A DNA stretch of 64,000 nucleotides from contig JADJNW010000021.1 in assembly GCA_016714085.1 (NCBI GenBank), positions 29,837 to 93,836 of the forward strand, in the 5' to 3' direction. The notes under the pieces were generated by a model, which saw only the letters and a list, made by a program, of their open reading frames with translations, ran no database searches and was not told the origin of the DNA. A program made the position numbers and the translations under genes. This DNA comes from Saprospiraceae bacterium (lineage in GTDB: Bacteria > Bacteroidota > Bacteroidia > Chitinophagales > Saprospiraceae). This document shows, piece after piece, positions 1 through 9,534 of the stretch (position 1 is the first letter of the stretch; every line of letters starts with the position of its first letter).

Positions 1-304
1 GAGACTACTATTAAAAATGAAAAAAGCGAAAACAACTACGTACCATCTCATACACAAAGAATTTTTCCATTTGCCCTGATGATACAAAAGTAAACCCACT
101 AATGCATTCAAAAAAATACAGTTTTTCAATATTGTCAAAAATTCTATATTGTACATTTATTTAACAATCAAAAACAAAAAGCCTTTAATGTGAATTAAAA
201 TAGTAGTTTCAATAGAAATAAATAATTACTTTATTTAATATGTTTTTTTAATTTTGTCAAAATTTGGTCTAAGATTTAGAAGAAATATCAATCAACATCA
301 AAAA
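1..304. other. AT-rich leader region with possible promoter
   Basis: No gene is visible here. The stretch is very AT-rich with several T and A runs. TAATTTTG at 249-256 fits the Bacteroidota -7 consensus TAnnTTTG and sits about 48 bases before the ATG at 305, so it is the likely promoter of the next gene. I see no convincing -33 TTTG at the usual distance. Confidence 0.4.
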
Positions 305-1719
305 ATGAAGAAAAACAAAATAGTGCAGTTGATGAAAGCCTGTGATCCCTCAGAAATCCAACTATTGCAGCAATTTGTGGGTTCCCGTATTATAATCAGG
401 ATGAAACAATCATTCGCCTTTTTAATTACCTGAAAACTTTCTATCCGTTTTTTGAGACTCCAGCGCTCACCAAAAAAAATATTTTTCAACAGATTTTTCC
501 GAATCAGGCTTATGATGACAAACAACTAAGGTATTTGATAAGCAATTTGAATAAACTGGTTGAGCGTTTTTTGGCAATCCGAGGAATAGAGCAACAGCCC
601 CAACAAATGACTTTGGCACTTTTAAAAACACTATCAGAAAAAAAGCTTGAAAAAAGCTACAGCCAAGTGGCGCGACAGTTGGAGCAGGAAATGAAGGCCA
701 AGATTCATAAGGATAATACGTACTTTTTAACACAATTACACTGGTCAGAAATAAAGGAGCAGCATTTTCAGCAACAGCGAATACGTAAGTTTGATCCAAG
801 TTTGCAGCATTTTGCAGATAACCTGGATAAATATTATTTTTTTAATCGGCTCAAAATAGCCTGCGCGATGCTTGACCGACAAACCATTTTCCAGACTGCC
901 TACGCATTAAATTTTTCAGAAGCCTGGATTCAGCATTTAGAACAGCAGGAATTCTTTGGAGAGCCTATTATTCAAGTTTATTACACCATTTTTCAAGCAC
1001 TCTTAAATGAGGAGGAAGAAGATCATTTCATCGTTTTGAAGAAGTTTTTAACAGATCATATTTCTTCTATCGCTGCGGATGACCTCAAGGATATGTATCT
1101 CTTTGCTATCAATTATTGCGCAAGAAAAATTCGGCAAGGCAAGGAAACTTATGTCTCCGAGGCGCTTCATCTTTACCGCAAAAGTATTGAGGCAGGTTTA
1201 TTAATTGACAAGCAAGGCCTTTCGCCCTGGGCTTTCACTAATGTAATTAAATTATCACTTCGTTTACAAGAATATGCCTGGATTGAATCATTTATTCAGG
1301 AATACGCACCAAAATTGCCGGAAACATTTAAAGAAAATGCTTTACATTATAATATGGCAGAATTATATTATTATACGCATCGTTTTGGGGAAGCACAGGA
1401 ACACTTGAATCGAGTGGCTTTTTCCGATTTGAATTATTATCTGGGGGCGCGGGTTTTATTAGCTAAAATATTTTATGAAACAAATGAAGAAGAAGCTTTA
1501 CTTTCTTTAATATCTTCCTTTACTATTTTTTTAAAACGCAACAAGCAGATTTCCAATGACTTGAAACATACTTATTTAAATTTCTGTCAAATTCTATTTC
1601 AAATCGTTCGGCGCACGCCATCTCAGATGAATAAGCTGAAAGAAAAAATCAATTCTACTAAATTATTAACAGATCGCGCCTGGCTGGAAACTATTTACAA
1701 TCAAGCTCAAAAACATTAA
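305..1719 (+). CDS. helical protein of unknown function, frameshifted near the start
   Basis: I do not recognise a named family. With one base restored the product is about 471 residues, almost entirely helical and rich in K, E, Q, L and aromatic residues, with no signal peptide or membrane segment. The pattern resembles TPR-like helical repeats. The ATG at 305 opens MKKNKIVQLMKACDPSE, but the frame breaks at the C run 384-386. Adding one C gives a continuous reading through VGSPYYNQDETIIRLF into the long downstream frame. The -7 box at 249-256 supports the 305 start. It ends convergently with the CDF transporter 17 bases away. The single-base loss in a homopolymer looks like a sequence error rather than true decay. 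Function unknown. Confidence 0.7.
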
Positions 1720-1735
1720 ATATGTGTAATATTTT

Positions 1736-2605
1736 TTAATCATTGGGTTCAATATGAATAAGCACGTGCCCTATATTTGGTATTTCTTTTCTTAAAGTAT
1801 CTTTTAACTGATGTGATAGATCATGTCCTTCCTTTACTGTGATTTCGGCATTTACAATCGCGTGTAAATCAACATGATATTTCATACCCGCTTTACGTAT
1901 AAAACACTTCTCCGTTCCCAGGATGCCCTCCACAGTTAATGATTTTTCTCTTATTATATTAATCAAATCATCATAAAGATGCTCATCCATTATTTCTCCG
2001 AGCGCAGGTCTGAATATTAAATAACTATTATATAATATAAAACCGGAAGCAAATAAAGCCGCCCAATCGTCTGCTGTTTCATAGCCTTCACCAAAAATGA
2101 GCGCGATAGATATTCCAATAAAGGCCATAACCGATGTAATAGCATCGCTTCTATGGTGCCAGGCATCTGCCTTTAAAGAAGAACTATTCGTTTCTTTACT
2201 TTTTTTAATTACAATCTGAAAAGAAATTTCTTTCCATAAAATAATACCGCCAAGTATCAATAAAGTCCAGGGCTCAGGGGTTTCGTGAGGTGTTTTTATG
2301 TTTTGAATGCTCTCATAGGCTATTATGGTTGCAGAAGTAACCAGAAACGCAACTACAATAAAAGTAATCAAAGGCTCAATTTTTCCGTGCCCATAAGGAT
2401 GGTTTTCGTCTGCTGGCCTTACGGCATATTTTAGACCAAATAAAACTAAAACAGACGAGAAAATATCGGTTGTTGATTCAATGGCATCCGCAATCAAAGC
2501 GAATGAATTACCAAAGAAGCCGGCAAGTCCTTTTATGAGCGCCAGGCTGGCATTTCCTACTATGCTGAAATAGGTCGTTTTTATTGCAGTTTGCTCGTTA
2601 TCCAT
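1736..2605 (-). CDS. cation diffusion facilitator family transporter
   Basis: A 289-residue member of the CDF family, which exports divalent metals (Zn, Fe, Co, Cd, Mn) from the cytoplasm in exchange for protons. Six hydrophobic segments fill roughly residues 12-200, followed by a soluble cytoplasmic dimerisation domain (about 205-289). Acidic residues in TM2 (D40 and neighbours) and the TM5 motif HHRSD at 150-154, which supplies the HxxxD metal site, are visible. The loop motif ENHPYGHGKIE at 67-77 is typical of the family. Length is normal. The metal cannot be told from sequence. The start is the first ATG and lies in a gap that also serves the upstream molybdenum enzyme's 3' end. Confidence 0.92.
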   Translation of the reverse strand: MDNEQTAIKTTYFSIVGNASLALIKGLAGFFGNSFALIADAIESTTDIFSSVLVLFGLKYAVRPADENHPYGHGKIEPLITFIVVAFLVTSATIIAYESIQNIKTPHETPEPWTLLILGGIILWKEISFQIVIKKSKETNSSSLKADAWHHRSDAITSVMAFIGISIALIFGEGYETADDWAALFASGFILYNSYLIFRPALGEIMDEHLYDDLINIIREKSLTVEGILGTEKCFIRKAGMKYHVDLHAIVNAEITVKEGHDLSHQLKDTLRKEIPNIGHVLIHIEPND

Positions 2606-2673
2606 TTTTCAAGTGGTACATATTACACCGCAATAAAAATAGACTATCTTGAATAATTATCAACAGACAAAAA

Positions 2674-4860
2674 TCACCTTATGCCTCGCACTGCCAATAC
2701 CCGCTCCGGCGTGAAAGGCATATGCCGCAAAGGTTTTCCGGTCAATGCCAGGAAGGCATTCGCCACTGCCCCGCCGATGAAAGGTAGCCCGGCTTCGCCC
2801 AAGCCCGAAGGCGCTTCTTGTGAAGGCACAATTTTCACTTCTAATGTTTCGGGCACGTCTGCCATGCGTAGTATTGGGTAGTCATGGAAATTGGATTGCT
2901 GCACTTTGCCATTTTTGATGGTGATACTCTCGTGGAAAATACTGCTCAAGCCCATTAAGATAGAGCCTTCTGTCTGCGCAATCGCGTTATCAGGCTGTAC
3001 TACTACACCACCATCAAATGCTGCCCAGATATGATGCACTTTGATTTTACCACTTGTCCTATCTAAAGAAATTTCGCAAACCCCCGCAGTCAGCGAACCG
3101 CTTCGTTCACCGAAAGCAATGCCCATCGCACGACCTTCGGGAAGTTTCTTTCCCCAATTTGCCATTTCTGCGGCAGTATCCAATACTTTCAAGGCACGCG
3201 GATGATTGCGCATGAGATATTGTCGGTATTTGTAAGGATCTTTTTTCTGATCATGTGCGATTTCATCAATAAAAGCTTCGATAGCGTATTTATTCGGTCC
3301 GTGCCCTACCGCCCGCCAATGCTTCGTGCGAATGCCATGATCCACTGAACGCAATTCGATTGATTGATTTGTCATGGTATAAAACAACATCTCCGCACCG
3401 CTCGCCAGCAAGCCATCGCCTGTGCCCGTAATGATGTATTTCCAACCTGTGATATTTCCAACTTTATCTACGCCTGCCTGCATATGTTGCAGACAAATCG
3501 GTCGGAATTGCCCATATTGCATATCATCTTCGCGCGTCCAGAGCAATTTCACAGGTTTGCGAATGGCTTTCGCCAATGCCGCGGCTTCTTCTACATAATC
3601 TGCATTCGACCGCCGGCCAAAGCCGCCGCCGAGATACTGTGGATATAAAGTCACTTTCGATTCATCCAAACCCAGCACGCGTGCTGCTGCGCTTTTTGCA
3701 CTATCGGGCGCTTGCGAACCGCACCAAACTTCAGCGCTATTGCCATCTTCTGATATAGAAACGACCGCATTCAGTGGCTCCATTTGTGCGTGATAGATAT
3801 AATCGTTTTTGTAATCGGCGGTATAGACTTTTGTTGCCGTTTTGATGACATTATCGGCATCGCCTTTGCTTTCCAAAGAGCGACCTTTTTTATTGTCATC
3901 CCGAACAAGTTTAGCATAATCTTCATAAGCCTCCTGGCTGTTGTGCGTAGCTGCAGGCGCGTCCTTGCTCCATTGAATTTGCAATTGCTGCTTGACTTCC
4001 AGGGCTTTTTCAATCGTATCCGCAATTACGCCGATGCCATGATCCAATTTTACAACTGCTAAAACGCCACTAATGTCTTTGATCTCTTCTTCATTCAATA
4101 AAGTTGGCTTTGCACCATTCACAGGCGAACGAGAAATCACGCCATACACCATTCCTTCTAAGCGCACGTCTGTTGCATACATCGCACTGCCATTCACTTT
4201 AGCAGGAATATCAAAACGAGGCACATTCTGATTGCCAATCAGGCGAAAATTCTCAGGCTTTTTTAATTGATTCTCAGGTATTTTCGGAACATTGTCCAAT
4301 ATCGTTGCAAATGCTGCGATTTCACCATAGGTCATCTTGCGATTGCTGGCTTTATGCATCACTACACTTGGCTCCGTGCTCAATTCTTCAATTGGTACAT
4401 TCCATTTCTTTGCCACATTTGCCATCAATACATAGCGCGCCTGTGCACCTGCTTGTCGCAAACTCTCATAATAGCCTGATACTGCGCGGCTTCCAACGGT
4501 CATCATGCGTCCGCCCCAGGCACCAGGGCCATAAATCTTGGGTTCAATCGGAGAAAATTCAATATGCACATCTGACCAATCGGCATCCAATTCTTCTGCA
4601 AAAATCACTGGGAGCGCGGTCATAGAACCTTGTCCCATCTCAGCGGCAGGATTGTAAATCGTGATGCGACCATCGGGTCGAATGTGTACCCAAGCGGAAA
4701 TTTTATTGCCAAGAGAGGATGCTTCTCCTTTATCAGAGGATGCGTCAGTGGAGAGTTTGGGAAACATCGCATAAGCCGTCACTGCAAACGTGATACCACC
4801 TGCTGCGGTCAAAAATTTCCGTCTGGATATAGATGTATCGGAGGTGATTATATTTTTCAT
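2674..4860 (-). CDS. molybdopterin-binding hydroxylase large subunit (isoquinoline 1-oxidoreductase beta-like)
   Basis: A 728-residue member of the xanthine dehydrogenase superfamily, closest in build to IorB-type subunits that hydroxylate N-heterocycles or oxidise aldehydes using a molybdopterin cofactor. The N-terminus carries a twin-arginine signal (SISRRKFLTAAGG, about residues 8-20), so the folded enzyme should be exported to the periplasm. The cofactor motif GGGFGRR and the C-terminal GLGEAGLPF, which holds the catalytic glutamate, are both present. I chose the ATG at 4860 because the Tat signal follows it directly; a longer frame to 4923 runs into a palindromic spacer. It is read just after the 2Fe-2S subunit gene and should form a complex with it. 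Substrate unknown. Confidence 0.9.
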   Translation of the reverse strand: MKNIITSDTSISRRKFLTAAGGITFAVTAYAMFPKLSTDASSDKGEASSLGNKISAWVHIRPDGRITIYNPAAEMGQGSMTALPVIFAEELDADWSDVHIEFSPIEPKIYGPGAWGGRMMTVGSRAVSGYYESLRQAGAQARYVLMANVAKKWNVPIEELSTEPSVVMHKASNRKMTYGEIAAFATILDNVPKIPENQLKKPENFRLIGNQNVPRFDIPAKVNGSAMYATDVRLEGMVYGVISRSPVNGAKPTLLNEEEIKDISGVLAVVKLDHGIGVIADTIEKALEVKQQLQIQWSKDAPAATHNSQEAYEDYAKLVRDDNKKGRSLESKGDADNVIKTATKVYTADYKNDYIYHAQMEPLNAVVSISEDGNSAEVWCGSQAPDSAKSAAARVLGLDESKVTLYPQYLGGGFGRRSNADYVEEAAALAKAIRKPVKLLWTREDDMQYGQFRPICLQHMQAGVDKVGNITGWKYIITGTGDGLLASGAEMLFYTMTNQSIELRSVDHGIRTKHWRAVGHGPNKYAIEAFIDEIAHDQKKDPYKYRQYLMRNHPRALKVLDTAAEMANWGKKLPEGRAMGIAFGERSGSLTAGVCEISLDRTSGKIKVHHIWAAFDGGVVVQPDNAIAQTEGSILMGLSSIFHESITIKNGKVQQSNFHDYPILRMADVPETLEVKIVPSQEAPSGLGEAGLPFIGGAVANAFLALTGKPLRHMPFTPERVLAVRGIR

Positions 4861-4983
4861 GTTTATTATACCTTTTTCTGGAATATTGGACATTTGGAGT
4901 ATTGGAGTGTTGAGATGATACAAGTTAAAATGCCAATCAAACTCTAACCACTATTCCAACATTCCATCGCTCCAATATTCCAT
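4861..4983. repeat. imperfect palindromic spacer made of TTGGA/TCCAA words
   Basis: The spacer between the iorA-like and iorB-like genes is built from short reiterated words. The left arm has GGAATATTGGA followed by GGAGTATTGGAGTGTTG; the right arm has CCAACATTCC and TCCAATATTCC. GGAATATTGGA (from about 4880) and TCCAATATTCC (about 4971-4981) are perfect inverse complements. The transcript could fold into a long imperfect hairpin within the operon. Confidence 0.7.
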
Positions 4984-4989
4984 GATAAA

Positions 4990-5449
4990 TCACATTTCTT
5001 TTGATGCCCGTTCGATGGCTTTAAGAATACGCATATACGTTCCGCAGCGACACAGTATGCCATTCATCTGGCTGATGATTTCTTCACGGCTCGGTTTTTT
5101 TGTTATTCGCCAACAAAGCTGCTGCTTGCATGATTTGCCCCGATTGACAATAGCCGCATTGTGGCACTTGCTCTTCGATCCAAGCCTTTTGTACAGGATG
5201 ATCACCATTAGCGGAAAGCCCCTCGATGGTCGTAATGTTTCTGCCTTCCGCGCCGGAAGCAGGCATGGTGCAGGAGCGAATCGCGTTGCCGTCCATGTGA
5301 ACCGTGCAAGCGCCACAGTAGGATTTGCCGCAGCTGTATTTAGTGCCGGTGAAGCCGAGGTGTTCGCGCAGTACCCAAAGTAAGGAAGTACCCGCGTCCA
5401 CATTGACGGTGCGCTTTTCACCATTGACATTAAGCGTGATGGTTGCCAT
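4990..5449 (-). CDS. 2Fe-2S subunit of molybdenum hydroxylase (IorA-like), one-base frameshift
   Basis: The small electron-transfer subunit of the neighbouring molybdenum enzyme; about 152 residues when restored, normal for the family. The plant-type ferredoxin cluster is seen as CGKSYCGACTVHMDG with a fourth Cys in IRSC, and the second helical cluster as CGYCQSGQ plus GILCRCG. The frame breaks at a T7 run at 5095-5101 (A7 in the coding strand). Removing one base joins NNKK to PSREEI and carries the CRCG motif to the stop at 4990. A single extra base in a homopolymer is most simply a sequencing error. It lies first in the operon, with a 21-bp repeat array and the palindrome at 5527-5540 upstream. 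Confidence 0.85.
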
Positions 5450-5526
5450 GATTATTGGTTTGAGCTGAGAAATATCTTTCTTAAAAAAACGCCGTTTTCC
5501 AATCTTTATTCTGGAATAAAGGTAAT

Positions 5527-5540
5527 ATACAAATTTGTAT
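5527..5540. promoter_or_regulatory. 14-bp perfect palindrome upstream of iorA-like gene
   Basis: ATACAAATTTGTAT is a perfect inverted repeat 78-91 bases upstream of the start codon of the 2Fe-2S subunit gene. Its size and position suit a dimeric repressor or activator, but AT-rich palindromes also occur by chance. Confidence 0.35.
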
Positions 5541-5652
5541 GGAATCTATATGAATTCTGAAGAGAATTTGAGGATAGCGATCTTATCAAATTAAAGCCAC
5601 TGCTTGTAAAGAGGTTGTTTTGAAAAACTAAACTTTGAATATCAAAAGCAAG

Positions 5653-5904
5653 CTTTATGTCATGCTATTTCTACTTTATAGACCAATGCTTTTGCTTTAT
5701 AATGTAAAGCTTTTACTTTATGTACCATTGTATCAATTTTATGTCACCATTATTTTACTTTATGGGGCTTTGATTTTACTTTATGTGCCATATGTCCAGC
5801 CTTATGGTAAAATGATTTTACTGGATAATGCTTAACAATAACTTTAAGGCTATTGCACCTTACTTTATGCATTATTGCTTTAACTTTATGACAAGTTGAT
5901 TTGA
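5653..5904. repeat. 21-bp register array with core CTTTATG, 12 units
   Basis: Twelve copies of a CTTTATG-like core start at 5653, 5674, 5695, 5716, 5737, 5758, 5779, 5800, 5821, 5842, 5863 and 5884: exactly 21 bases apart with no slip. The core is kept (at most about two mismatches) while the other 14 bases vary, often ending in TTTTA. An open frame through part of it reads as LLY repeats, but it has no start signal and I treat it as a by-product of the period. The array begins 204 bases upstream of the iorA-like start codon. Confidence 0.85.
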
Positions 5905-5927
5905 TGCACAGCCTTGTGCCAGCAGCG

Positions 5928-6125
5928 TTATGACTTGATTGCTTTGTTTTGTTTGACCTTATCTCTTGTTTCTTCTACCAATTCTTCTTGCACTGGCTCG
6001 CCATTTGTTCTTCTTTTGTCTTTAGGAAGGGGAGGTGCTGCCCCAGAGATGCCAATGCCTATGGATGCCAATACAATCAAGAAGATGATGAGGAATAATC
6101 TCAATACTTTTTTGAATTTTTTCAT
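5928..6125 (-). CDS. small single-pass membrane protein
   Basis: A 65-residue protein that I do not recognise. It starts with a basic stretch (MKKFKKVLR), then one strong hydrophobic segment (about residues 9-30, ending GIGISGAA), then a charged, proline- and lysine-rich tail. This fits a small inner-membrane protein with a cytoplasmic N-terminus or an uncleaved signal anchor. It lies between a hypothetical secreted protein and the CTTTATG array. Its coding status rests on the clean topology and intact frame. Confidence 0.55.
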   Translation of the reverse strand: MKKFKKVLRLFLIIFLIVLASIGIGISGAAPPLPKDKRRTNGEPVQEELVEETRDKVKQNKAIKS

Positions 6126-6205
6126 GCCCTAAATGAAATAAGCGCAGTATGCTTTCTGAGCATTCTGGAAGTGACAGGATAGTTATATGTAAGAAAAGCG
6201 AGCGA

Positions 6206-6601
6206 TTATGCTCGGCGAGTTGGGAAAGCGTCTTCGTCTGCGCTTTGAGGAATTACTTTTACTGGAAGTTTTGGGTTATGATCAGAAAAGGAATCTTTGG
6301 CGGCAACTCTGAGGTATGTTCGGGAGAGGTAACTATGAAATAAAGCAATGTGTTTGATGTTATCATAGCATAGATCAATCGCTTGGCTTTTAGCAAAGAT
6401 AAAGCTGGATGCCTTGCTATAAGAAATTGTCTTAGACGTAGTGTTTTTAGGAGAATGGATTAATTCGGTTTGGAATGACTTGGTTTTAGAAGGAGCAGCA
6501 TTACCAAAATCGCCTGAAAGGGAAAAGACACTCACAAATAGGGTTATGGCTATCAATAGCTTTGATAGGTTACCTTCTTGATATGTGTTTTGTTTTGGCA
6601 T
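6206..6601 (-). CDS. hypothetical secreted or membrane-anchored protein
   Basis: A 131-residue protein with no family that I recognise. After a short polar N-terminus, a hydrophobic segment (about residues 14-27, LLIAITLFVSVFSL) is followed by GDFGNAAP, which resembles a signal-peptide cleavage region. The mature part is Ser/Thr- and Lys-rich. The start codon lies only 8 bases past the uvrA stop on the same strand, so it may be read through from uvrA. The 3' part is less convincing, so an indel or a chance extension is possible. Confidence 0.5.
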   Translation of the reverse strand: MPKQNTYQEGNLSKLLIAITLFVSVFSLSGDFGNAAPSKTKSFQTELIHSPKNTTSKTISYSKASSFIFAKSQAIDLCYDNIKHIALFHSYLSRTYLRVAAKDSFSDHNPKLPVKVIPQSADEDAFPTRRA

Positions 6602-6609
6602 ATTTATAC

Positions 6610-9486
6610 CTATATCGATAATTTCTCTTTCAAATACTCCGCCGTTTTTGATTCTTTTACCTTTGCCAAATCCTCCGGTCGCCCTTGAAAGACGAGATGC
6701 CCTCCATTCTTGCCGCCCTCCGGGCCAAGATCTATGATGTAATCGGCACTTTTGGCAACTTCCATGTTATGCTCTACTACTAATACGGTGTGCCCTTTTT
6801 CTACCAAGGCATTCAAGGCATCGAGCAGCTTGCGGATGTCGTGGAAATGCAAACCAGTAGTAGGCTCGTCGAAGATGAAAAGAATATTTTCGGTATTGCG
6901 CTCTTTGGTCAGGAAGGACGCGAGCTTCACGCGCTGTGCCTCACCACCAGAGAGGGTACTAGAGGATTGACCTAATTTTACATATCCAAGCCCGACATTA
7001 TATAGTGGTTGAATTTTATTTACAACTTCTTTTACATCGGCGAAGAATTCTAGAGCTTCTTCAACGCTAAGTTCCAGCACATCAAAGATGCTTTTGCCTT
7101 TGTATTCGACTTCCAGCACTTCAGGTTTGAAGCGCTTACCTTTGCACTCTTCGCATTCGAGGCGCACGTCAGCAAGGAATTGCATCTCAATCACTTGTTC
7201 GCCTTCGCCTTTGCAGGTATCGCAGCGACCGCCGTCCACATTAAAGGAGAAATGAGAAGGCTTGAAGCCGCGTATTTTAGACAATTGTTGCTTTGAAAAC
7301 AAATCCCGAATGGCATCGTAGGCTTTGACGTAAGTAACCGGATTGGAGCGCGAGGATTTGCCAATAGGATTCTGATCAACCATTTCTACTTGGGTGAGTT
7401 TTTTCAAATCACCCTCAATACCACTGTACAAACCAGGCGCTTTTGGCGAGTTTTCTCCGAAATGCTTTTTTAAAGCGGGATATAAAATTTGCTTGACGAG
7501 CGTCGTCTTGCCAGAACCGGAAACTCCTGTAACCACCGTGAGTGCATTGAGTGGAATGCTGGCATCAATATTTTTCAGATTATGCTGTTTCGCGCCTTTC
7601 ACGGTGATATAATTGACCAATTTGCGACGCACCTCCGGCACAGGAATGCTCATGCGACCGCTCATATACTTAGTGGTCAGACTTTCGGTTGCTTCATCAT
7701 AAATGTCTTCATAATTGCCTGCAAATATTACTTCTCCACCATGAATCCCCGCCGCAGGACCAATATCTACTAAGTAATCCGCATTTTTAATAATATCTTC
7801 TTCATGTTCTACTACAATGACGGTATTGCCCAAATCGCGTAAAGCTTTCAACACATCCACCAATCGGGCGCTATCGCGCGGATGCAAGCCAACACTCGGT
7901 TCATCGAGAATATACATGGAACTGGTCAGGTTACTACCCAAAGTGCGTGTCAGATTAATCCGTTGCGTTTCGCCACCTGAAAGCGTAGCGGATAAGCGAT
8001 TGAGTGTCAGATAACTCAAGCCCAGATTGCACATATAACGCAAGCGATTCGTGATTTCCAAAAGCAAGCGGCGACCAATTTTCGCATCGAATTCATTGAA
8101 TTTCAGGCTTTCCACGTGTATCAAAAGCTCGTCAATTGGCATTTCCACCAAATCGGTGATGGGTTTGTCGGCGATTTTTACATAAGTAGATTCTTTGCGC
8201 AAGCGCCCGCCCTCACAGGTTGGGCAAATCGTTTTCCCGCGATAACGTGCGAGCATCACACGGTTTTGAATTTTGTAGGTTTTTTCCTCTAATTCTTCAA
8301 AAAAAGCATTGATCCCCCAGAAATGCTCATTGCCCGTCCAAAGCAAACGCTGCTGCGCTTTGCTCAAATCTTGATAGGGCCGATGAACTGGAAAATCAAA
8401 CAAATGGGCAGTTTCCAATAATTTATCTAACCAAAGTCCAAACTTCTCGCCACTCCATGCAGCGACAGCACCTTCATATACCGATTTGGATTTATCAGGA
8501 ATAACCTTGTCTTCGTCAATGCCCATCACCTGGCTGAAGCCCTCGCAAGTCGGGCAAGCACCGTAGGGGTTGTTGAAATTAAAAAGTTGTGGCGTAGGGT
8601 CAAGAAAAGTAATGCCATCGAGTTCAAAACGATTGTTGAACCCCACCGCGCCCTTAGCCCCTCCTAAATCCTCCCCCAAGGGGAGGACTACAGCTTCGCC
8701 TTCGCTTTCGTAGAATGCCGTCTGCACAGAATCAGCAATACGTTTCACGTTTTCTTCATCGTCCATCGTCACGACAAAACGGTCAATCAGAATCAGTGGA
8801 TTTTTCTCTTGAATCGCACTGATTTTTTGCTTCAAATCGGGATGCCCTTTTTCCAAAACCTCTTGAATATCTTTTAACTCATTGTCTATCAACACGCGGG
8901 TGTAGCCTTTTTGCAAAAGCAAATCCAATTCCTGTTGCAAAGTGCGGTCTTTATATTTGTATGGTAGCGGAATGAAGAGTTGAACGCGCGTGCCTTCCTC
9001 GTGTTGTTGAATAAAATCGGTAACATCTGCCAGTTCATGGCGTTTTACAATATTGCCGGAAATGGGCGAATAAGTCTTGCCGATGCGCGCGTAGAGCAGG
9101 CGCAGGTAATCGTAGATTTCGGTCAAAGTGCCCACGGTTGAACGAGCATTGGAAGTACTCACTTTTTGCTCAATGGCGATCGCCGGACAAATGCCTTTGA
9201 TATAATCCACATCGGGCTTTTTCATTCTACCCAAAAACTGCCGCGCATAGCTCGACAAGCTTTCCACGTAACGCCGCTGCCCTTCTGCGAACAAAGTATC
9301 CATCGTAATCGAAGACTTACCAGAGCCCGAAACGCCCGTGACAACAACCAATTTGTTTTTGGGGATCGCTAAACTTACATTCTTCAAATTATTGGACCGT
9401 GCGCCTTTGATAAAAATGACATTTTTGAAATCGGTCGGCTCGATTGGTTCAATGGTAGCGACGTTGGCGTTTTTTTTCTTTGGCAT
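6610..9486 (-). CDS. uvrA: excinuclease ABC subunit A
   Basis: UvrA, the damage-recognition ATPase of nucleotide excision repair. It dimerises, loads UvrB on lesions and then leaves. The protein has about 958 residues, slightly longer than typical. Both ABC modules are complete: Walker A GVSGSGKSS and GVSGSGKTTL, signatures LSGGETQR and LSGGEAQR. Zinc-binding CxxC pairs are seen in CPTCEG and in CDTCKG...CEECKG. The start ATG (MPKKKNAN) could also be five codons upstream at 9501. Unusual: a GC-rich palindrome (8650-8688) adds about 13 residues, including LPLGEDLGGAKG, in frame just before FNNRFELDG. ridA lies 48 bases upstream on the same strand, suggesting co-transcription. Confidence 0.97.
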   Translation of the reverse strand: MPKKKNANVATIEPIEPTDFKNVIFIKGARSNNLKNVSLAIPKNKLVVVTGVSGSGKSSITMDTLFAEGQRRYVESLSSYARQFLGRMKKPDVDYIKGICPAIAIEQKVSTSNARSTVGTLTEIYDYLRLLYARIGKTYSPISGNIVKRHELADVTDFIQQHEEGTRVQLFIPLPYKYKDRTLQQELDLLLQKGYTRVLIDNELKDIQEVLEKGHPDLKQKISAIQEKNPLILIDRFVVTMDDEENVKRIADSVQTAFYESEGEAVVLPLGEDLGGAKGAVGFNNRFELDGITFLDPTPQLFNFNNPYGACPTCEGFSQVMGIDEDKVIPDKSKSVYEGAVAAWSGEKFGLWLDKLLETAHLFDFPVHRPYQDLSKAQQRLLWTGNEHFWGINAFFEELEEKTYKIQNRVMLARYRGKTICPTCEGGRLRKESTYVKIADKPITDLVEMPIDELLIHVESLKFNEFDAKIGRRLLLEITNRLRYMCNLGLSYLTLNRLSATLSGGETQRINLTRTLGSNLTSSMYILDEPSVGLHPRDSARLVDVLKALRDLGNTVIVVEHEEDIIKNADYLVDIGPAAGIHGGEVIFAGNYEDIYDEATESLTTKYMSGRMSIPVPEVRRKLVNYITVKGAKQHNLKNIDASIPLNALTVVTGVSGSGKTTLVKQILYPALKKHFGENSPKAPGLYSGIEGDLKKLTQVEMVDQNPIGKSSRSNPVTYVKAYDAIRDLFSKQQLSKIRGFKPSHFSFNVDGGRCDTCKGEGEQVIEMQFLADVRLECEECKGKRFKPEVLEVEYKGKSIFDVLELSVEEALEFFADVKEVVNKIQPLYNVGLGYVKLGQSSSTLSGGEAQRVKLASFLTKERNTENILFIFDEPTTGLHFHDIRKLLDALNALVEKGHTVLVVEHNMEVAKSADYIIDLGPEGGKNGGHLVFQGRPEDLAKVKESKTAEYLKEKLSI
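8650..8688. repeat. palindromic repeat-like insertion inside uvrA
   Basis: On the coding strand this piece contains TCCTCCCCTTGGGGGAGGA followed by TTTAGGAGGGGCTAAGGGC. The first 19 bases form an almost perfect palindrome. The piece is far more GC-rich than its surroundings and encodes LPLGEDLGGAKG, which to my knowledge is not part of the UvrA consensus. It resembles short palindromic elements that are dispersed between genes in many Bacteroidota. Confidence 0.65.
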
Positions 9487-9534
9487 TTTAAAACGGTTCA
9501 AAAGTTTGAGGTTTGAAAATTTGTAGGTTTTGAT

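Noticed and set aside
4990..5449. Programmed ribosomal frameshift at the A7 run of the 2Fe-2S subunit gene
   Set aside because: Other genes here break at many different homopolymers, so error is simpler. The full-length product has normal family size.
5635..5835. Open frame reading as LLY repeats across the CTTTATG array
   Set aside because: The frame stays open because the period is a multiple of three. There is no start signal and the sequence is explained by the DNA array.
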